Assembly: GCA_015698045.1 (NCBI GenBank)
Contig: BLAL01000160.1
Location: 1,302,001 to 1,366,000, forward strand
Source: Rhizophagus clarus
Lineage: Eukaryota; Glomeromycota; Glomeromycetes; Glomerales; Glomeraceae
Length of the DNA: 64,000 nt
Reading direction: 5' to 3'
The translations under genes and the position numbers were made by a program. The notes below the pieces were generated by a model that did not search any database, was not told the origin of the DNA, and worked only from the letters and a program-made list of their open reading frames with translations. Shown here in pieces: positions 47,101 to 58,263 of the stretch. Each line of letters opens with the position of its first letter. The first letter of the stretch is position 1.

Positions 47101-48253
47101 ACTTAGGCAAAATGATTTTGAGAATGTTACCAATGCATTTGTTAATTCAGGTTTCCCAAAGGAGAATATTTATCATATTGGTAATGTGTCTCCAGGTAAA
47201 AGTCAAGATATTCTGATAAAAAAAGATGAACTAACTATATTTAAAGCGTCACGTGTTGAATTACAACGTATTTGGTCAGAAACTTCTTATCAAATGCAGT
47301 CAATAAGAGATAGTAGTATATGTGCAAAAGAAGAATTTGATAACATATTGGACGTTAATAATCCAGGTATACATTTTCAATTAACATTTGATCCATCCCA
47401 CGACGTTACTTTACCTTTTATTAAGTGTCCTGAAGAAGTAAAACCAAAAGTAGCAATTCTTCGTGAACAAGGAATAAATGGACAAATCGAAATGGCATAC
47501 GCTTTTCATCTTGCGGGTTTTAAAGCAATAGACGTACATATGTCGGATATTTTATCGGGTAAGGTTACACTTAAAGAATTTAGCGGTATAGCAGCGTGTG
47601 GTGGATTTTCATACGGTGATGTACTTGGAGCAGGTTCTGGATGGGCAAAATCTATATTATTACATTCTAATGCAAGAAAAGAGTTCGAAGATTTCTTTAA
47701 AAGTCGACAAGATACGTTTGCATTAGGAATATGCAATGGATGTCAATTTATGAGCCAATTAAAAGAATTAATACCCGGTACAGAAAATTGGCCTGTATTT
47801 AAAAGAAATAAAAGTGAACAATTTGAAGCAAGATTTAGTCTTGTTAAAATAATTAAATCCGAGGAAGAGTCTTCGAAAGTTATACCTTCAATATTTTTAA
47901 AAGATATGACAGGTTCAAGATTTCCTATAGCAGTTGCACATGGTGAAGGTAAAGCTGAATTTTCTAGTGAAGAACAGATGAAAAATTTAATTAAACAGGG
48001 ATTAGTTGTGATCCAATATATAGACAACTATGGTAACATTACAGAAAAATATCCATTTAATCCAAATGGAAGTCCCATGGGAATTACAGGTTTACAAACT
48101 CCAAATGGTAGAGTATTAATTATGATGCCTCATCCTGAAAGAATTATTATGAAAGAAGCAAATTCTTGGTATCCTATTGAAGAAGGAAAGAAATGGGGTG
48201 AAGTTGGTCCCTGGTTAAGAATTTTTAGAAATGCTAGAGTTTGGGTTAGTTGA
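44111..48253 (+). CDS. ADE6: Phosphoribosylformylglycinamidine (FGAM) synthase
   Basis: A single uninterrupted frame of 1,380 residues, close to the ~1,350 of fungal and animal enzymes. It converts FGAR, glutamine and ATP to FGAM, step four of de novo purine synthesis, in the cytosol. Order: N-terminal PurS-like domain (1-~160); linker ('[11 protein letters not shown]', about 220-230); first AIRS-type synthase half with '[14 protein letters not shown]' and the glycine-rich '[20 protein letters not shown]' (from residue 338); structural second half ('[10 protein letters not shown]'); and the C-terminal class I glutaminase with nucleophile C1208 in 'GICNGCQ' and partners H1341 and E1343 in 'MPHPER'. 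All key residues are present. It lacks introns, unlike its spliced neighbours. Confidence 0.97.
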   Translation: [1380 protein letters not shown]

Positions 48254-48344
48254 AAAATGGATTTCGTTCTAGACTAAATTTGTAAATTGTTATAAAAATA
48301 GATATACAAATGATCGACAAAAAAAATTTTTTCCATATCGTAGA
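48254..48344. other. Short gap between FGAM synthase and prohibitin-2
   Basis: Only 91 bp separate the stop of one gene from the ATG of the next, same strand. It must hold both the 3' end signals of the first and the start site of the second, unless the prohibitin transcript starts within the upstream gene. Confidence 0.6.
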
Positions 48345-49598
48345 ATGGCTTCACAAGGAAGACAGGCTATAAACAGATTGGGTGGAATGCTACCCAAAGG
48401 TGGTGGAAAGGGTTTATTTACCAGTGCAGGAGCTTTAATTATCTTAGGTGCCGCTGGACTTGGAATAAATGCCAGTTTGTTTAATGGTATTTTTAATATT
48501 TATGTTCTCGAAGTTTAGCGTTTGAAATTTGAAAGACTAGAATGCAATTTTTGGTATTAAAAATGATATAAAAATTTAAGCTGTATAATTATCATATAGG
48601 AAATAACTAAATAAAGAATTATTTTTATTATTCTTTTAATATTCTTTCTGTAATAAATTTATGATAAATTACAAGTTCATTCATTATAATCTATATAATT
48701 TATAGTTGATGGTGGTCATCGCGCGATAAAATATACCAGACTTTTCGGAGTCAAAAAAGAAATCTATAATGAAGGCACACACTTTATGGTTCCATGGTTT
48801 GAAACGCCAGTTATTTATGACGTGAGGGCAAAACCAAGAAATATTGCGTCTTTAACTGGCACAAAGGGTAATTATTTGATTAACAAACATATATATTATT
48901 TTCATATTCTAAAAATATAATTCCTGTTCATGTAGATCTCCAAATGGTCAATATTACATGTCGTGTTTTGTCCAAACCAAAAGTTGATTCTTTACCTACG
49001 ATCTATCGAACTCTTGGAACAGATTATGATGAAAGGGTTCTTCCGTCTATTGTTAATGAAGTACTCAAATCTGTTGTAGCACAATTTAATGCTTCGCAAT
49101 TAATCACTCAGCGTGAACGAGTTTCGCGTCTTGTGAGAGAAAATTTGACACGTCGTGCACTAAGGTTTAATATCATCCTGGATGATGTTTCCATTACGCA
49201 TGTTGCATTCTCTCCTGAATTCACTCACGCAGTTGAAGCTAAGCAAATTGCACAGCAAGAAGCTCAACGTGCATTTTTTGTGGTTGAAAGAGCTAAACAG
49301 GAAAAACAATCTATCATTATTAGAGCAGAAGGAGAAGCGATATCAGCAGAGTTAATTGGTGAGGCAATTAAAAACAAGCCTGGATTTATTGAATTGAGAA
49401 AGATTGAAACGGCTAGAGAGATTGCTTCAATCATAGCGAAATCTCAGAATCGCGTATTATTGGATTCCGAAACATTATTGTTAAATGTTACTGATCCGGA
49501 AAGGTAAATATTTTCCTGGGGTTTTTTTTTCTTTTGGAAATTTGAATTCATTTATCACTTTTGTTTGTAGGCATAAGAAGGATTCAAGTCGAAAGTAA
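48345..49598 (+). CDS. PHB2: Prohibitin-2
   Basis: Four exons, 48345-48486, 48706-48867, 48936-49503 and 49571-49598, give 299 residues, the usual size. Prohibitin-2 forms ring complexes with prohibitin-1 in the mitochondrial inner membrane, acting as a scaffold and chaperone for respiratory proteins and the m-AAA protease. A hydrophobic N-terminal anchor lies at ~25-48 ('[18 protein letters not shown]'). The PHB/SPFH domain follows ('[14 protein letters not shown]', '[11 protein letters not shown]', 'RAKPRNI'), then the coiled coil ('[20 protein letters not shown]') and '[17 protein letters not shown]'. The last exon encodes only a short Lys-rich tail ending 'DSSRK'. Confidence 0.96.
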
Positions 49599-50700
49599 AC
49601 TTTTGAAATTCATTTATGATAAAACCAATTAAACCGATAAAATTCATGTTATAAATTGAATAAAAAAGTAATTTTAGGAAAGGTCTTTCAGTGTATATAC
49701 TTTAATTACCTTAAATTTTGACACGTCAAGAAGACTAAATAATAAATCCTTAATGTTTTGTTGAAGTAATCATTTATCAAAAATCTTAGATGTATATAAT
49801 TAAAAAAAAAATAATAATAATATTAAATTGCTCGAATATAGCAAAACATTTTTCGCCATAAATTTTCGAATAAGTTAATTCCATAAAGCATGCGAACCGG
49901 CATTTCGACATCAGTTCTGAGTCATTGATTTACAAATTTATGAGTCATAATCTCAACGATGAATTGTTTGATGATTTTGATGATCGTAGATTATTTTATT
50001 AGAGACGCTAAATTTTCCGATCTTTAAATCGATTATATCTACTCTTCTTTTTCAGTTCTAATTATATTTGAGTTTCCATAGCTAAAAGTATTTTCCTAGC
50101 AGTTAAATGCTTTTAAAAAAGCACCAAAGCTCAATAATGTTCAATTAACAAACTAGTTATTTTTAACTAATATATTTACGTTACTTTTAAATCCTAGTCA
50201 AGGGTCAGGTGGACAAAGATTACACCATTTTTGAGTTGAATAAGCAACTTGAAAAGGTAATGCTCTTTAAGGAAGTAATCGCCAGGACAATGATAAATGT
50301 ACTGGACTAGCTTTTATCGGTCAAGTCTACTTACTCACCATCTACACTTGAGTGAATTTTGGCACAGTAAATTTCATTTAAAACTTTAGCTATCACATAA
50401 TCAATAGGCCTGTTCAATTCTGATATTCTGATTGATCGGATTTTTGATCGTAAAATCCATTAACCAATCCAAACATGTGATCAAAATCATAATTGAGTAC
50501 ATTTTGATCGGATCACTATTTAAAATTTTCTCTCCAAAGTAACGCAAATAAAAAAATTTTTTTTCTCATTTTAACACCAAAAGAAATACTTTATTCCATA
50601 ATTTATTTGTAAATGGTATATCAGCAAAATATTGAATTTATTACTGACACATTTTATTAAATTCAATCAAAAAAATACAACAAAAATAAAGACTAACGCT
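49599..50700. other. Spacer with a possible MITE end
   Basis: AT-rich 3' flank of PHB2. At 50405-50520 the words TTGATCGGATTTTTGATCG and TTTTGATCGGATCAC, next to TAGGCCTGTTC, look like one end of a hAT-type element with GATCGGAT subterminal repeats. I found no matching other end. Confidence 0.35.
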
Positions 50701-50704
50701 AAAG

Positions 50705-51420
50705 TATGAAATTAATCTTTTTTTTGTGATCTTAATTCTAACTCCTTCATCCTTAATTCAGATTCCATTTTTGATCTTCATATGCCCATCTTTCCTTTTC
50801 AACTTCCAATCATTCCTTTTCTAATACCATTTTTTTTCCCAAATTCTTTCTCATGTTTGACTAATTTCAGCTATTGCTATAGCTATGACTTCAACATTAT
50901 TTTTAGATTTTTGTTTCTGTTTTTTATTTTCTTCTTTGATAACAACTATTTTTTCTTCAATTATAGTACCTGTTTCTTTATTTGCCAGAAAAGAAGGAGT
51001 TATGTTTTCACATACCCCAAAGATCATGTCCATTTTATCATACCAGTACCAATCCTTTCTCTCATTACCAGTTTGATTGTTATGTTTCTTAATTGATTCG
51101 TACTTCTTTATTAATCAAGCAAGTCTACTTAAATAAATATAAATTATTAAAAATATTAATAATTTAACATGAATTAAAAAAAACTAAAAAATTTAAATAT
51201 TTACTTTTAATTGCATTTGCCTCCTTGTTAGGTAAAACATTCTTCACCATATCATTATAGAATTTGGTTTTATTTCCTTTTGACCAAGCTGAAAAATTTT
51301 CTTGGATATAGTCAAGTAAAACCTTGATCTTGTCATGCCCCCACTTACTTCTGAATTTTTCATCAGAAGGATCTTTGGTATTAATCACAATCACCATCCT
51401 CTTCTCCTTCATCTCTTCTA
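50705..51420 (-). pseudogene. Relic of a Myb/SANT-like gene family
   Basis: On the minus strand from about 51412, 'KWGHDKIKVLLDYIQENFSAW' then 'GNKTKFYNDMVKNVLPNKEANAIKSK' reads like the trihelix/SANT-type DNA-binding start of transposon-linked families expanded in mycorrhizal fungi. After an AT-rich gap, 51033-50720 continues with 'ANKETGTIIEEKIVVIKEE' and a Lys/Glu-rich coiled-coil tail that changes frame near 50790. No full frame remains. The family assignment is tentative. Confidence 0.4.
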
Positions 51421-52200
51421 ACCTAAATTAAATAATTTTTAAACCTTTTAATGGTAATACAAAATCCATAATTATATACTTACTTGTTCTATTTCAAGTT
51501 AATTGAAATTTGGATTTTGTTGCTGAGATGAAGTAAGAGATAGACTATACAGCTGATTAGTAAATTCATTTTTGAAGAAAGACATATCCTATCATGTAAA
51601 ATATTGATTACTAAAAAATATTTATTTATCACCTGGCCACTAATGGGCATCTAGTATTTTTTTTGCCACTTATAAACTATGTAACTAGTATGATAAGCTA
51701 TAGCAATTATAGTTTATATAGTTTAATTGAGTAGTTATGATTTTTTGATTTTTATTGGTTGCTATATATCTTAGTATATTTACGTTCAGTTTTTACTAAT
51801 ATTTATAGTTATGTTACAATTAGAAATATTAAGTTTCATTCCCTTTAAGTTAAGAGTCATATTTTAAGAAGATTGAGAATCATCACTTAGTATTTTCTTA
51901 TTTAAATCTATAAGAGGTGATCTGAATTTTCCTTTAAATGAATTTATTACATTTAGTTACTTTACTTTAATTTCTTTGGTAGCACTTTTCAAACCAATGA
52001 TTGATTCACAGCACTCTTCTATTTCAAATGATAAAAATGTTAATTTATAATTATTATTTATAGAAAGACAATAATTACTTAAATACCTTTAGAAATCACT
52101 TCGATTGAAATAGGAGAATCCATTTTAAATTCAGAACTTCTTGTTTTATTCTACAATAAAAAATAAAAATTAAATATGATACTATCGCTATTGTAAAATA
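51421..52200. other. AT-rich spacer, nothing recognised
   Basis: Lies between two minus-strand relics. It may contain introns or further decayed coding of either, but I see nothing that I can support. Confidence 0.4.
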
Positions 52201-52219
52201 AAATGTCTTTTTATATATT

Positions 52220-53521
52220 TACTAATGTATTACTTTTACCAATAATAAAAAGATTTGATTGTGCTGAAAAAGCCTTTTTTGTTATTTCCATCATCTGCTT
52301 TTCATTAGGAACCTGATATGCATTGACTCCTGAGTCCTGATAAAGAATGATGTTCAGAAAATGCCATAATTTGCTATACATCAACATCTTGGTTATTTAG
52401 ATTTTGAATAGCAGATTTTTTTGTAGAATGATTTGAAATTTTTTTATTAACAGTATCAATTTTAGTTTCAGTAGCAATTGTTTTAAGCATTTGATTTAGC
52501 TTATCCTGACCAAGATGATGGGGACAACTGAATACTATATGTCTTCATTAATTTCTAGAATTAAATTAGTAATTAGTTATAAAATAAAGCCAAACAAAAT
52601 AATATAGAAAAAAGATTACTTTTAATTTCATTAATAGACTATAAATAAAAGTTAGATTCTGCATTTTCAGGTCGTAAAAATAAATATTTTGATATGTCAT
52701 GACAAGGTCCATTAGTTCCAAGTTCATCAGCCAGTATGACAAAAATTCATGGCTAGTTTTTGCCTTTTTACGATATGAATTTAGATCACCTTAAATAAGA
52801 AAATGGATAATTAGTATAGAATAATTTGCTGTTAGTAGATCCTACATGGAAATTTGTTTACCTTGATTATTTTTTTCATGTATTATTATAAAATTATAAT
52901 CTCCATCAGGCTGTCTTTGAAAATCAGAAGCCATAATATTAATATGTCTCCCATCACGGTAGCTGTAAAATTGGCTATCCAGAAAAAAACCCTATGTAAT
53001 AGTCCTTCTGGATTATTATCACGCATACTTGAATGATACAATATTTGCTTTTATTTATCATCAGTAAGTGGATCTGCATTTTTTTTGACATTTAAACTGT
53101 TAAGTCGTTCATTCTCACGCATTTTAAAGTATACAACATTTAACAGAGGTTTGAAAACTGGTTCGCTGAATAAATCTAATGGTGCAGTAGCTGAATGATT
53201 TTGGAAATATCGATTTAATGCTGCCACACAATTATAAATGGATTCTGAAGAATAATGTTACTTATTAACAAATCTCATTTTTATAATAAATTCAATTAGT
53301 ATGTTACAAAATTGTGACTTTGATTGAATATCTTCAATATTTTCTGCATATCCAGTATCATCTTGGAATTCTTTAAGTCTCTTTAGCCACATTTTTGTAT
53401 TACATTGAGTAGTAGTTAGTGTTGCTGCATTTTGGTATTTTTTAATTTCTTCTTGTGTAGGTTTTTTATAGAGAATCCTGTTATGCTTACTGCTTATTTT
53501 TGATGAAATTTTGCTAGTCAT
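52220..53521 (-). pseudogene. Crypton-like tyrosine recombinase relic (DUF3504 type)
   Basis: Reading down from ATG 53521: an N-terminal region ('TKMWLKRLKEFQDDTGY'), then past a stop at 53258 'SIYNCVAALNRYFQNHS', 'LLHRVFFWIANF', 'RHINIMASDFQRQPDGDYNF', 'GPCHDISKYLFLRPENAES', and near 52490-52370 'DKLNQMLKTIATETKIDTVN' followed by 'ISNHSTKKSAIQNL' and 'SEHHSLSGLRS'. The last motifs correspond to the catalytic H-x-x-R and H/R blocks of tyrosine recombinases in the DUF3504/Crypton group. Here the expected arginine after HS is lost (HSTKKS). At least eight stops or frameshifts occur. Terminal features of an element were not found, as expected for Cryptons. Confidence 0.6.
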
Positions 53522-53835
53522 TTTTGAGGAAAATTGTGTAAAACTAAAGAAAAGAATGAAAAAAAAGGTTCATTCAAGCTTATAAATACACAAATACACA
53601 AAAGTCTAAAATAGTTTATTTTATAGGGTGATCATAGATCAACTAAATGTCTGTGTCTAAGATGATAAAAAAGTTATTTACTATACTATATATAGTAAAC
53701 AACAATTACTTATATCCCGAAGGATTATAAAAAATTAACAGTTAATTATTTAAGATTCTATTTATTGATTAACTCCTGAATTTTTTTGATCCTTCTAGGA
53801 ATAATAATTTTCAGTTTTTTATTATACCATATTTT
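53522..53835. other. AT-rich spacer, nothing recognised
   Basis: No supported features. Confidence 0.45.
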
Positions 53836-53837
53836 AA

Positions 53838-54285
53838 AAAGGAGTTGCGAAATGGTTTTTTTTTCTTTAAGTTAAAAAATAAAAAACATTTCACAACATT
53901 TTTTATTAAATGTTTGAAAAACTGTTGCAAAATGATTTTTTTTTCTAAGTTAAAAAAGCTTAAAAATCTATTGCAAAATGGTTTTTTTTGCTTAAAAATT
54001 CAAAAATAAAAAACAGTTTGTAACATTTTTTTATTAAATAATTAAAAAACCATTATAAAACAGTTTTTTTTCTAAGTCAAAAAAACTTGAAAAACTGTTG
54101 CAAAATGGTTTTTTTTGTTTAAAAATTCAAAAATAAAAAATATTTTGCAACGTTTTTTATTAAATGCTTAAAAACTGTTGTGAAACAGTTTTTTTGCTTA
54201 AAAATTAAAAAATAAAAAATGTCTTGCAACATTTTTTATTAAATACTTGAAAAATTGTTGTGAAATAGTTTTTCGTTAAATTGAC
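53838..54285. repeat. Satellite-like array related to the hAT interior at 22-23.5 kb
   Basis: About six to seven irregular units of 60-70 bp alternate AAAAACTGTTGCAAAATGGTTTTTTT with AAAAAT(A/G)TTTTGCAACATTTTTTATTAAA-like words. As in the array at 21.9-23.6 kb, units are near-palindromic and vary at CG/TG/CA positions (GTTGCGAAATGG, GTTGTGAAACAG, GTTGCAAAATGG). Copies of a CAGTATCAGCTAATTTTT-type word follow up to 54540. It is probably one end of another element of the same type, now split by retroposon copy B. Confidence 0.65.
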
Positions 54286-54542
54286 AATAGTGATTGCTGA
54301 TTGATATGTATATATTATATATATTACATGTTGAAATAGTTTTGATAATTTTGACATGTTGAAACTATTTTAGTATTTCGATAAATTGGAAGGCCAATGT
54401 CAAAATGTCAAAATAGTTTTAATAATTTTAACATGTCAAAACTCTTTAGTTTCAGCAAGCAATTTTATAATCAGTATCAGCTAATTTTTTACTAAAAAAG
54501 TAAACAAGTTTTGGTTAATAATCAGTATTAGTCAATTTTTAC

Positions 54543-56480
54543 TTTTTTTTTTTTTTTTTTTTTTTAAAGGCATTGATAGCGCATAAACTTTATTTACGAT
54601 TGTAGTTAGGTTATATTGCAACCAATACATTAGTAAGAGGATATGCTCTTAGTTAAGAACACCGTTCAATCAGATTGCCAATAATTAATAATAACGAAAA
54701 TAAGGGATAATGAAAAAAAAATTAAAATTTGGATTTATCCTAGTACTAAAAATTTAAAATTTATTAAAACAGTTAGACATTATCATAACAACAACGCCGC
54801 AGGATTCCTCAAGCGATCATTCTCTTTAATAAACTTTCCAATACTTCGTTCATTCATGTGATCTCAGCTATAATCATCTTTTTTGAAGCAGAGGACCTTT
54901 TCGACTTAGATTTAGATTTCTTGTTATCGTAATCGGCTTTCGGAGAGTCTTGTCCAGGTTTAGTACTAGATGAATATTGTTGTTGAGAGGCAGCACCTCT
55001 TTTGTTTCGTAAGGGGATATTATTAGTGCTAGTAGCAACCTTCTTAATAGATCGTGTCTTGGCACTGTCATTTGGGAAGAAAGTGTTAGTATTTTTAGTC
55101 TTCCCTGGCTCTTATTAGTAGAAGACTTCGTCAACTTTCTAGGGTTGTGAAATGGAGAGGTATGGCGGGTTCAATCAACTGTTTTGCCATGCCAAACATT
55201 TGGAGTATTTATTAACCGATATAGGTCATCCCAATTTGATAAATATCCAATAATTTTCCTCTTGCCATCCGGTAATTTCACTTCTTTGAACATATTAATG
55301 TTATGGGATATAAGATAGGCTTCATTGTCTTTCTGAACCAGCGTAGCTAAGGTCATGTTCTCTGGGAGGTTTAACACTGCAGCTTGATACCTTTCTCTTT
55401 CTTTTCGTTCTTAAAGGGACCATGACACTAGAAACCATCTTACTGGAAAACCTATTAATGGCGCAATCCAATGTTTTTCATAATTCCTAAACAATTGTGA
55501 TATCTCTAACTTGACACAAAGTGTCTTATATTTCTTCTGCCGTTTGACAGTCATAGAGATAACCTTTCCCCAATCAAATAGTGCGTTGATAATGGTGAAG
55601 TTGTCCCACTTAGCAGGGATGTCGTATACTATGATATCACGAACAAAGGCCTGGGAATTAAGGGCAGGCTGATATCCAGTAATCACTGTTGACGCTTCAT
55701 TTTTGACCACCTTTCTTGTATTCGGCTTGTCAAGCGACTTAGCTTTCTTTTCAGGTGGCTGAATAAGTGTTTCATTACCTGTGGATTCATCTCGCTTGGG
55801 GGGAGTAAACTGTTTGACAAGAGGATCCAGAGAGGAGTGTGAACTTTTAAGAGCTTTAGCAGCTTCCCGTTCCGCTTTAGCCTTCTTGCGTTATTTCTTT
55901 TTTTGCGATTTAGTTAATACAGGTTGAAAACTTGATTCATCATTCGATTCTTTTGTGATTAGCGTCGTGGTTATTGTTGATTGGTTCGCCTTTGGATTAG
56001 ATATTTCTATATCCATCTGGGCGTTTGCATCAGAGTCTAATGATTGGTGTATTTTGATTTTCTACTTGTCTTAATTTGGAAGCCTTTTCCAACATTTGCC
56101 ATGAGCGCAGTAAAGCTCTCTTCAAGGTAAACTTCGACAAAGACTGAATATAGCTTATTAGAACAGGACAAACATCCCAATATTTTGATAGCTCTAGATG
56201 TCCTTCAGCAGGATATCTGAGTTCTCCACACGCACGGAGAGGAACGTTCTTTTGTATATCCTAAGAGTTTGTACTAGGTCACATTTTCTGCAAGCCTCTC
56301 TTCTCACGTTCCATATTCTCCAGAAGAAAGATACCAAAGTTGTCTTTGAGGTTGTTAAGAAACTCTTCACTAACATCGTAATTGTTTGTTTGTGACATGT
56401 ATATTAGTGTATTAGTTGTTTCTGACAATGTTAACTCAAAAATTTTTTAGCTGAAAAATTTGGACAGAGTGATCATTGGA
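54543..56480 (-). mobile_element. ORF1-only retroposon, copy B (minus strand)
   Basis: An exact 16-bp target-site duplication, ATTAGTCAATTTTTAC, flanks it at 54527-54542 and 56481-56496. The poly-A tail (T run on the plus strand, 54543-54566) is at its left end, preceded in element sense by ATCAATGCCTTTAAA. Length 1,938 bp, against 1,924 bp for copy C. The protein frame starts at ATG 56398. Confidence 0.9.
54780..56398 (-). pseudogene. Retroposon protein gene, copy B (decayed)
   Basis: From ATG 56398 ('MSQTNNYDVSEEFLNNL') the frame breaks several times. Clear homology to copy C is kept at 55710-55411 ('VITGYQPALNSQAFVRDIIVY', then 'VPAKWDN'-like 'IPAKWDN', 'KRQKKYKTL') and 55400-55171 ('LPENMTLATLVQKDNEAYL', 'MFKEVKLPDGKRKIIGYLSNW', 'VWHGKTVD'). 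A Lys/Ser-rich tail follows. Decay is intermediate between copies A and C. Confidence 0.8.
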
Positions 56481-56496
56481 ATTAGTCAATTTTTAC

Positions 56497-57377
56497 TAAT
56501 TTTTATTATTTGTTAAAAAATATAATAATTCATGCAAAAATTTTACCAAAAGCTTTAATTTAGAATATCTTAATTAGATTAATATTAATATTAAATTTAT
56601 ACTATTAAATTTGTTTTATTGATATAAATCTAATGATAAAAATTCATTAAAATCCAATTAGTAGATTTTTTAAAAATAAAGGTATGTAGGATAAGAAATT
56701 TTTAAAAATACTTCTGAAATAAATAATTTTTAAAAATTTTATATAATCAATAAGTAAACTTAACCCTTAACCTATTATTTATATATAGTTCAAGATTTTA
56801 TGAAAATAAGAAAAGAAATATTAAAAATATTTTTTAAAAGAAAAAATATATTCTTTCTTTTACTTATTATTAATTTAATTTATATTTTTATTTTAGTATT
56901 TTTACAAAAAAAATAAAAAGAAATATTTCTAAAAAACATTAAAAATATTTTTTATAGTAAACAAAATATATTTAAAATAAAAATTTGATTAATAAACAAA
57001 TTTTGAAATATATATTTATATAATTAATAATATATTATTTACATACTATATTTATCATTATATAGAAGTAATTATCCAAAGTAAAAGAACTATATATGTT
57101 TATAAATATTAATGATATATTAAGATTATATAATAATATGTAAAATTTAATTGTTTACATGTATTGTATTATTAAAATTTTATGCTACATTAATAAATAA
57201 TAAAATAAATAAAAATAAAATAAATTTGTAATAATAAGTGTTACAATTTTGTAAAAAATTTTTTTTTGCTTTAAACTCACAATAATCTTCATTTTCTAAT
57301 ATATATATTTATTTATAAAATATTTCTACTGTATTAAATTTATTTATTAATTAAATAAATTTAAAAATTATATAAGA
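56497..57377. other. AT-rich spacer, nothing recognised
   Basis: Almost pure A/T, with no open frames or repeats of note. Confidence 0.5.
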
Positions 57378-57385
57378 AATTTAAT

Positions 57386-57817
57386 TAAAGCTCTAAATTT
57401 CTGATTCAGTTCTATTTTTGGTTCCATTTCTGATTCTGAACTTGGTTCTTTACTGGATGCTTTTTAGAATAAGATTTTTATTGAAAAACGTTTTCAGAAT
57501 CATTTTTTAACTGATAAACATTTTTTTAATTAAAAACTTCATCTGAAAACATTTTTAGTTTGAAGTGTTTTTTGAAAAAATGGTTTCAGTTCCATTTTTT
57601 GATCTGAAAATTAAACCAGAACTAATTTTTCAAACTGAAAATGTTTTTTCAATAGTGAAAATATTTTTTCAATAGTGAAAATATTTTTGGTTAAAAGTAT
57701 GACCTGAAAACGTTTTTCAGTAAAAATTTTAAGCTGAAAAATACTTTCAGTAAAATTTTATATCAGAGAGCCAAATCAGAACTGAAAACAAAACTGAACT
57801 GAAAATTCAGAGTTTTA
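57386..57817. mobile_element. 432-bp hAT-type MITE
   Basis: The left end TAAAGCTCTAAATTTCTGATTCAG and the complement of the right end TAAAACTCTGAATTTTCAGTTCAG are inverted repeats. The flanks AATTTAAT (57378-57385) and GATTTAAT (57818-57825) agree at 7 of 8 bases, as expected for hAT insertion. The interior is full of GAAAACRTTTTT and AACTGAAA words in both orientations. No coding. Confidence 0.82.
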
Positions 57818-57825
57818 GATTTAAT

Positions 57826-58263
57826 ATTCATTTGAGATTTTTAATATTAATTGAGATTTAAATTATATTTAAATTTACATTTTAAAAAATTTTAAATGTT
57901 TAAATCTTATTATCTCTTAAATTATTTTACAGGTAAATTTGCTTGCAATTTTTAAATTTAGATGATTGACATTATAAAAAATTTTTCAATTTTAGCCAGA
58001 TCATCATAAAATTTTGCAAATATATTGGTTTATATTTTGATAAAAGTAGCTATTTTAAAGATTACTATCATACTCAAATAGACAATAATAATTAAAATTC
58101 TCAAATTTAATATCATTTTATTTTATGAAATTTACATTTCATTTTTATTACTAATTTTCATGAAATTATTGCATTATTAAGGTTTTATATGAAGTTAAAA
58201 ATATTATATATATTTAAGTATAAAAATTTCAAATAATAAAAGTTTTTTATTATAATAAATTCA
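57826..58263. other. AT-rich spacer, nothing recognised
   Basis: No supported features. Confidence 0.45.

Noticed and set aside
28223-49598. The gene island as a functional gene cluster
   Set aside because: Products belong to unrelated pathways, orientations are mixed and spacing varies. Nothing suggests co-regulation.
54480-56480. Copy B read as a truncated LINE
   Set aside because: Its length and both ends match copy C, and the TSD is exact at a full-length 5' end, so it is a complete short element.
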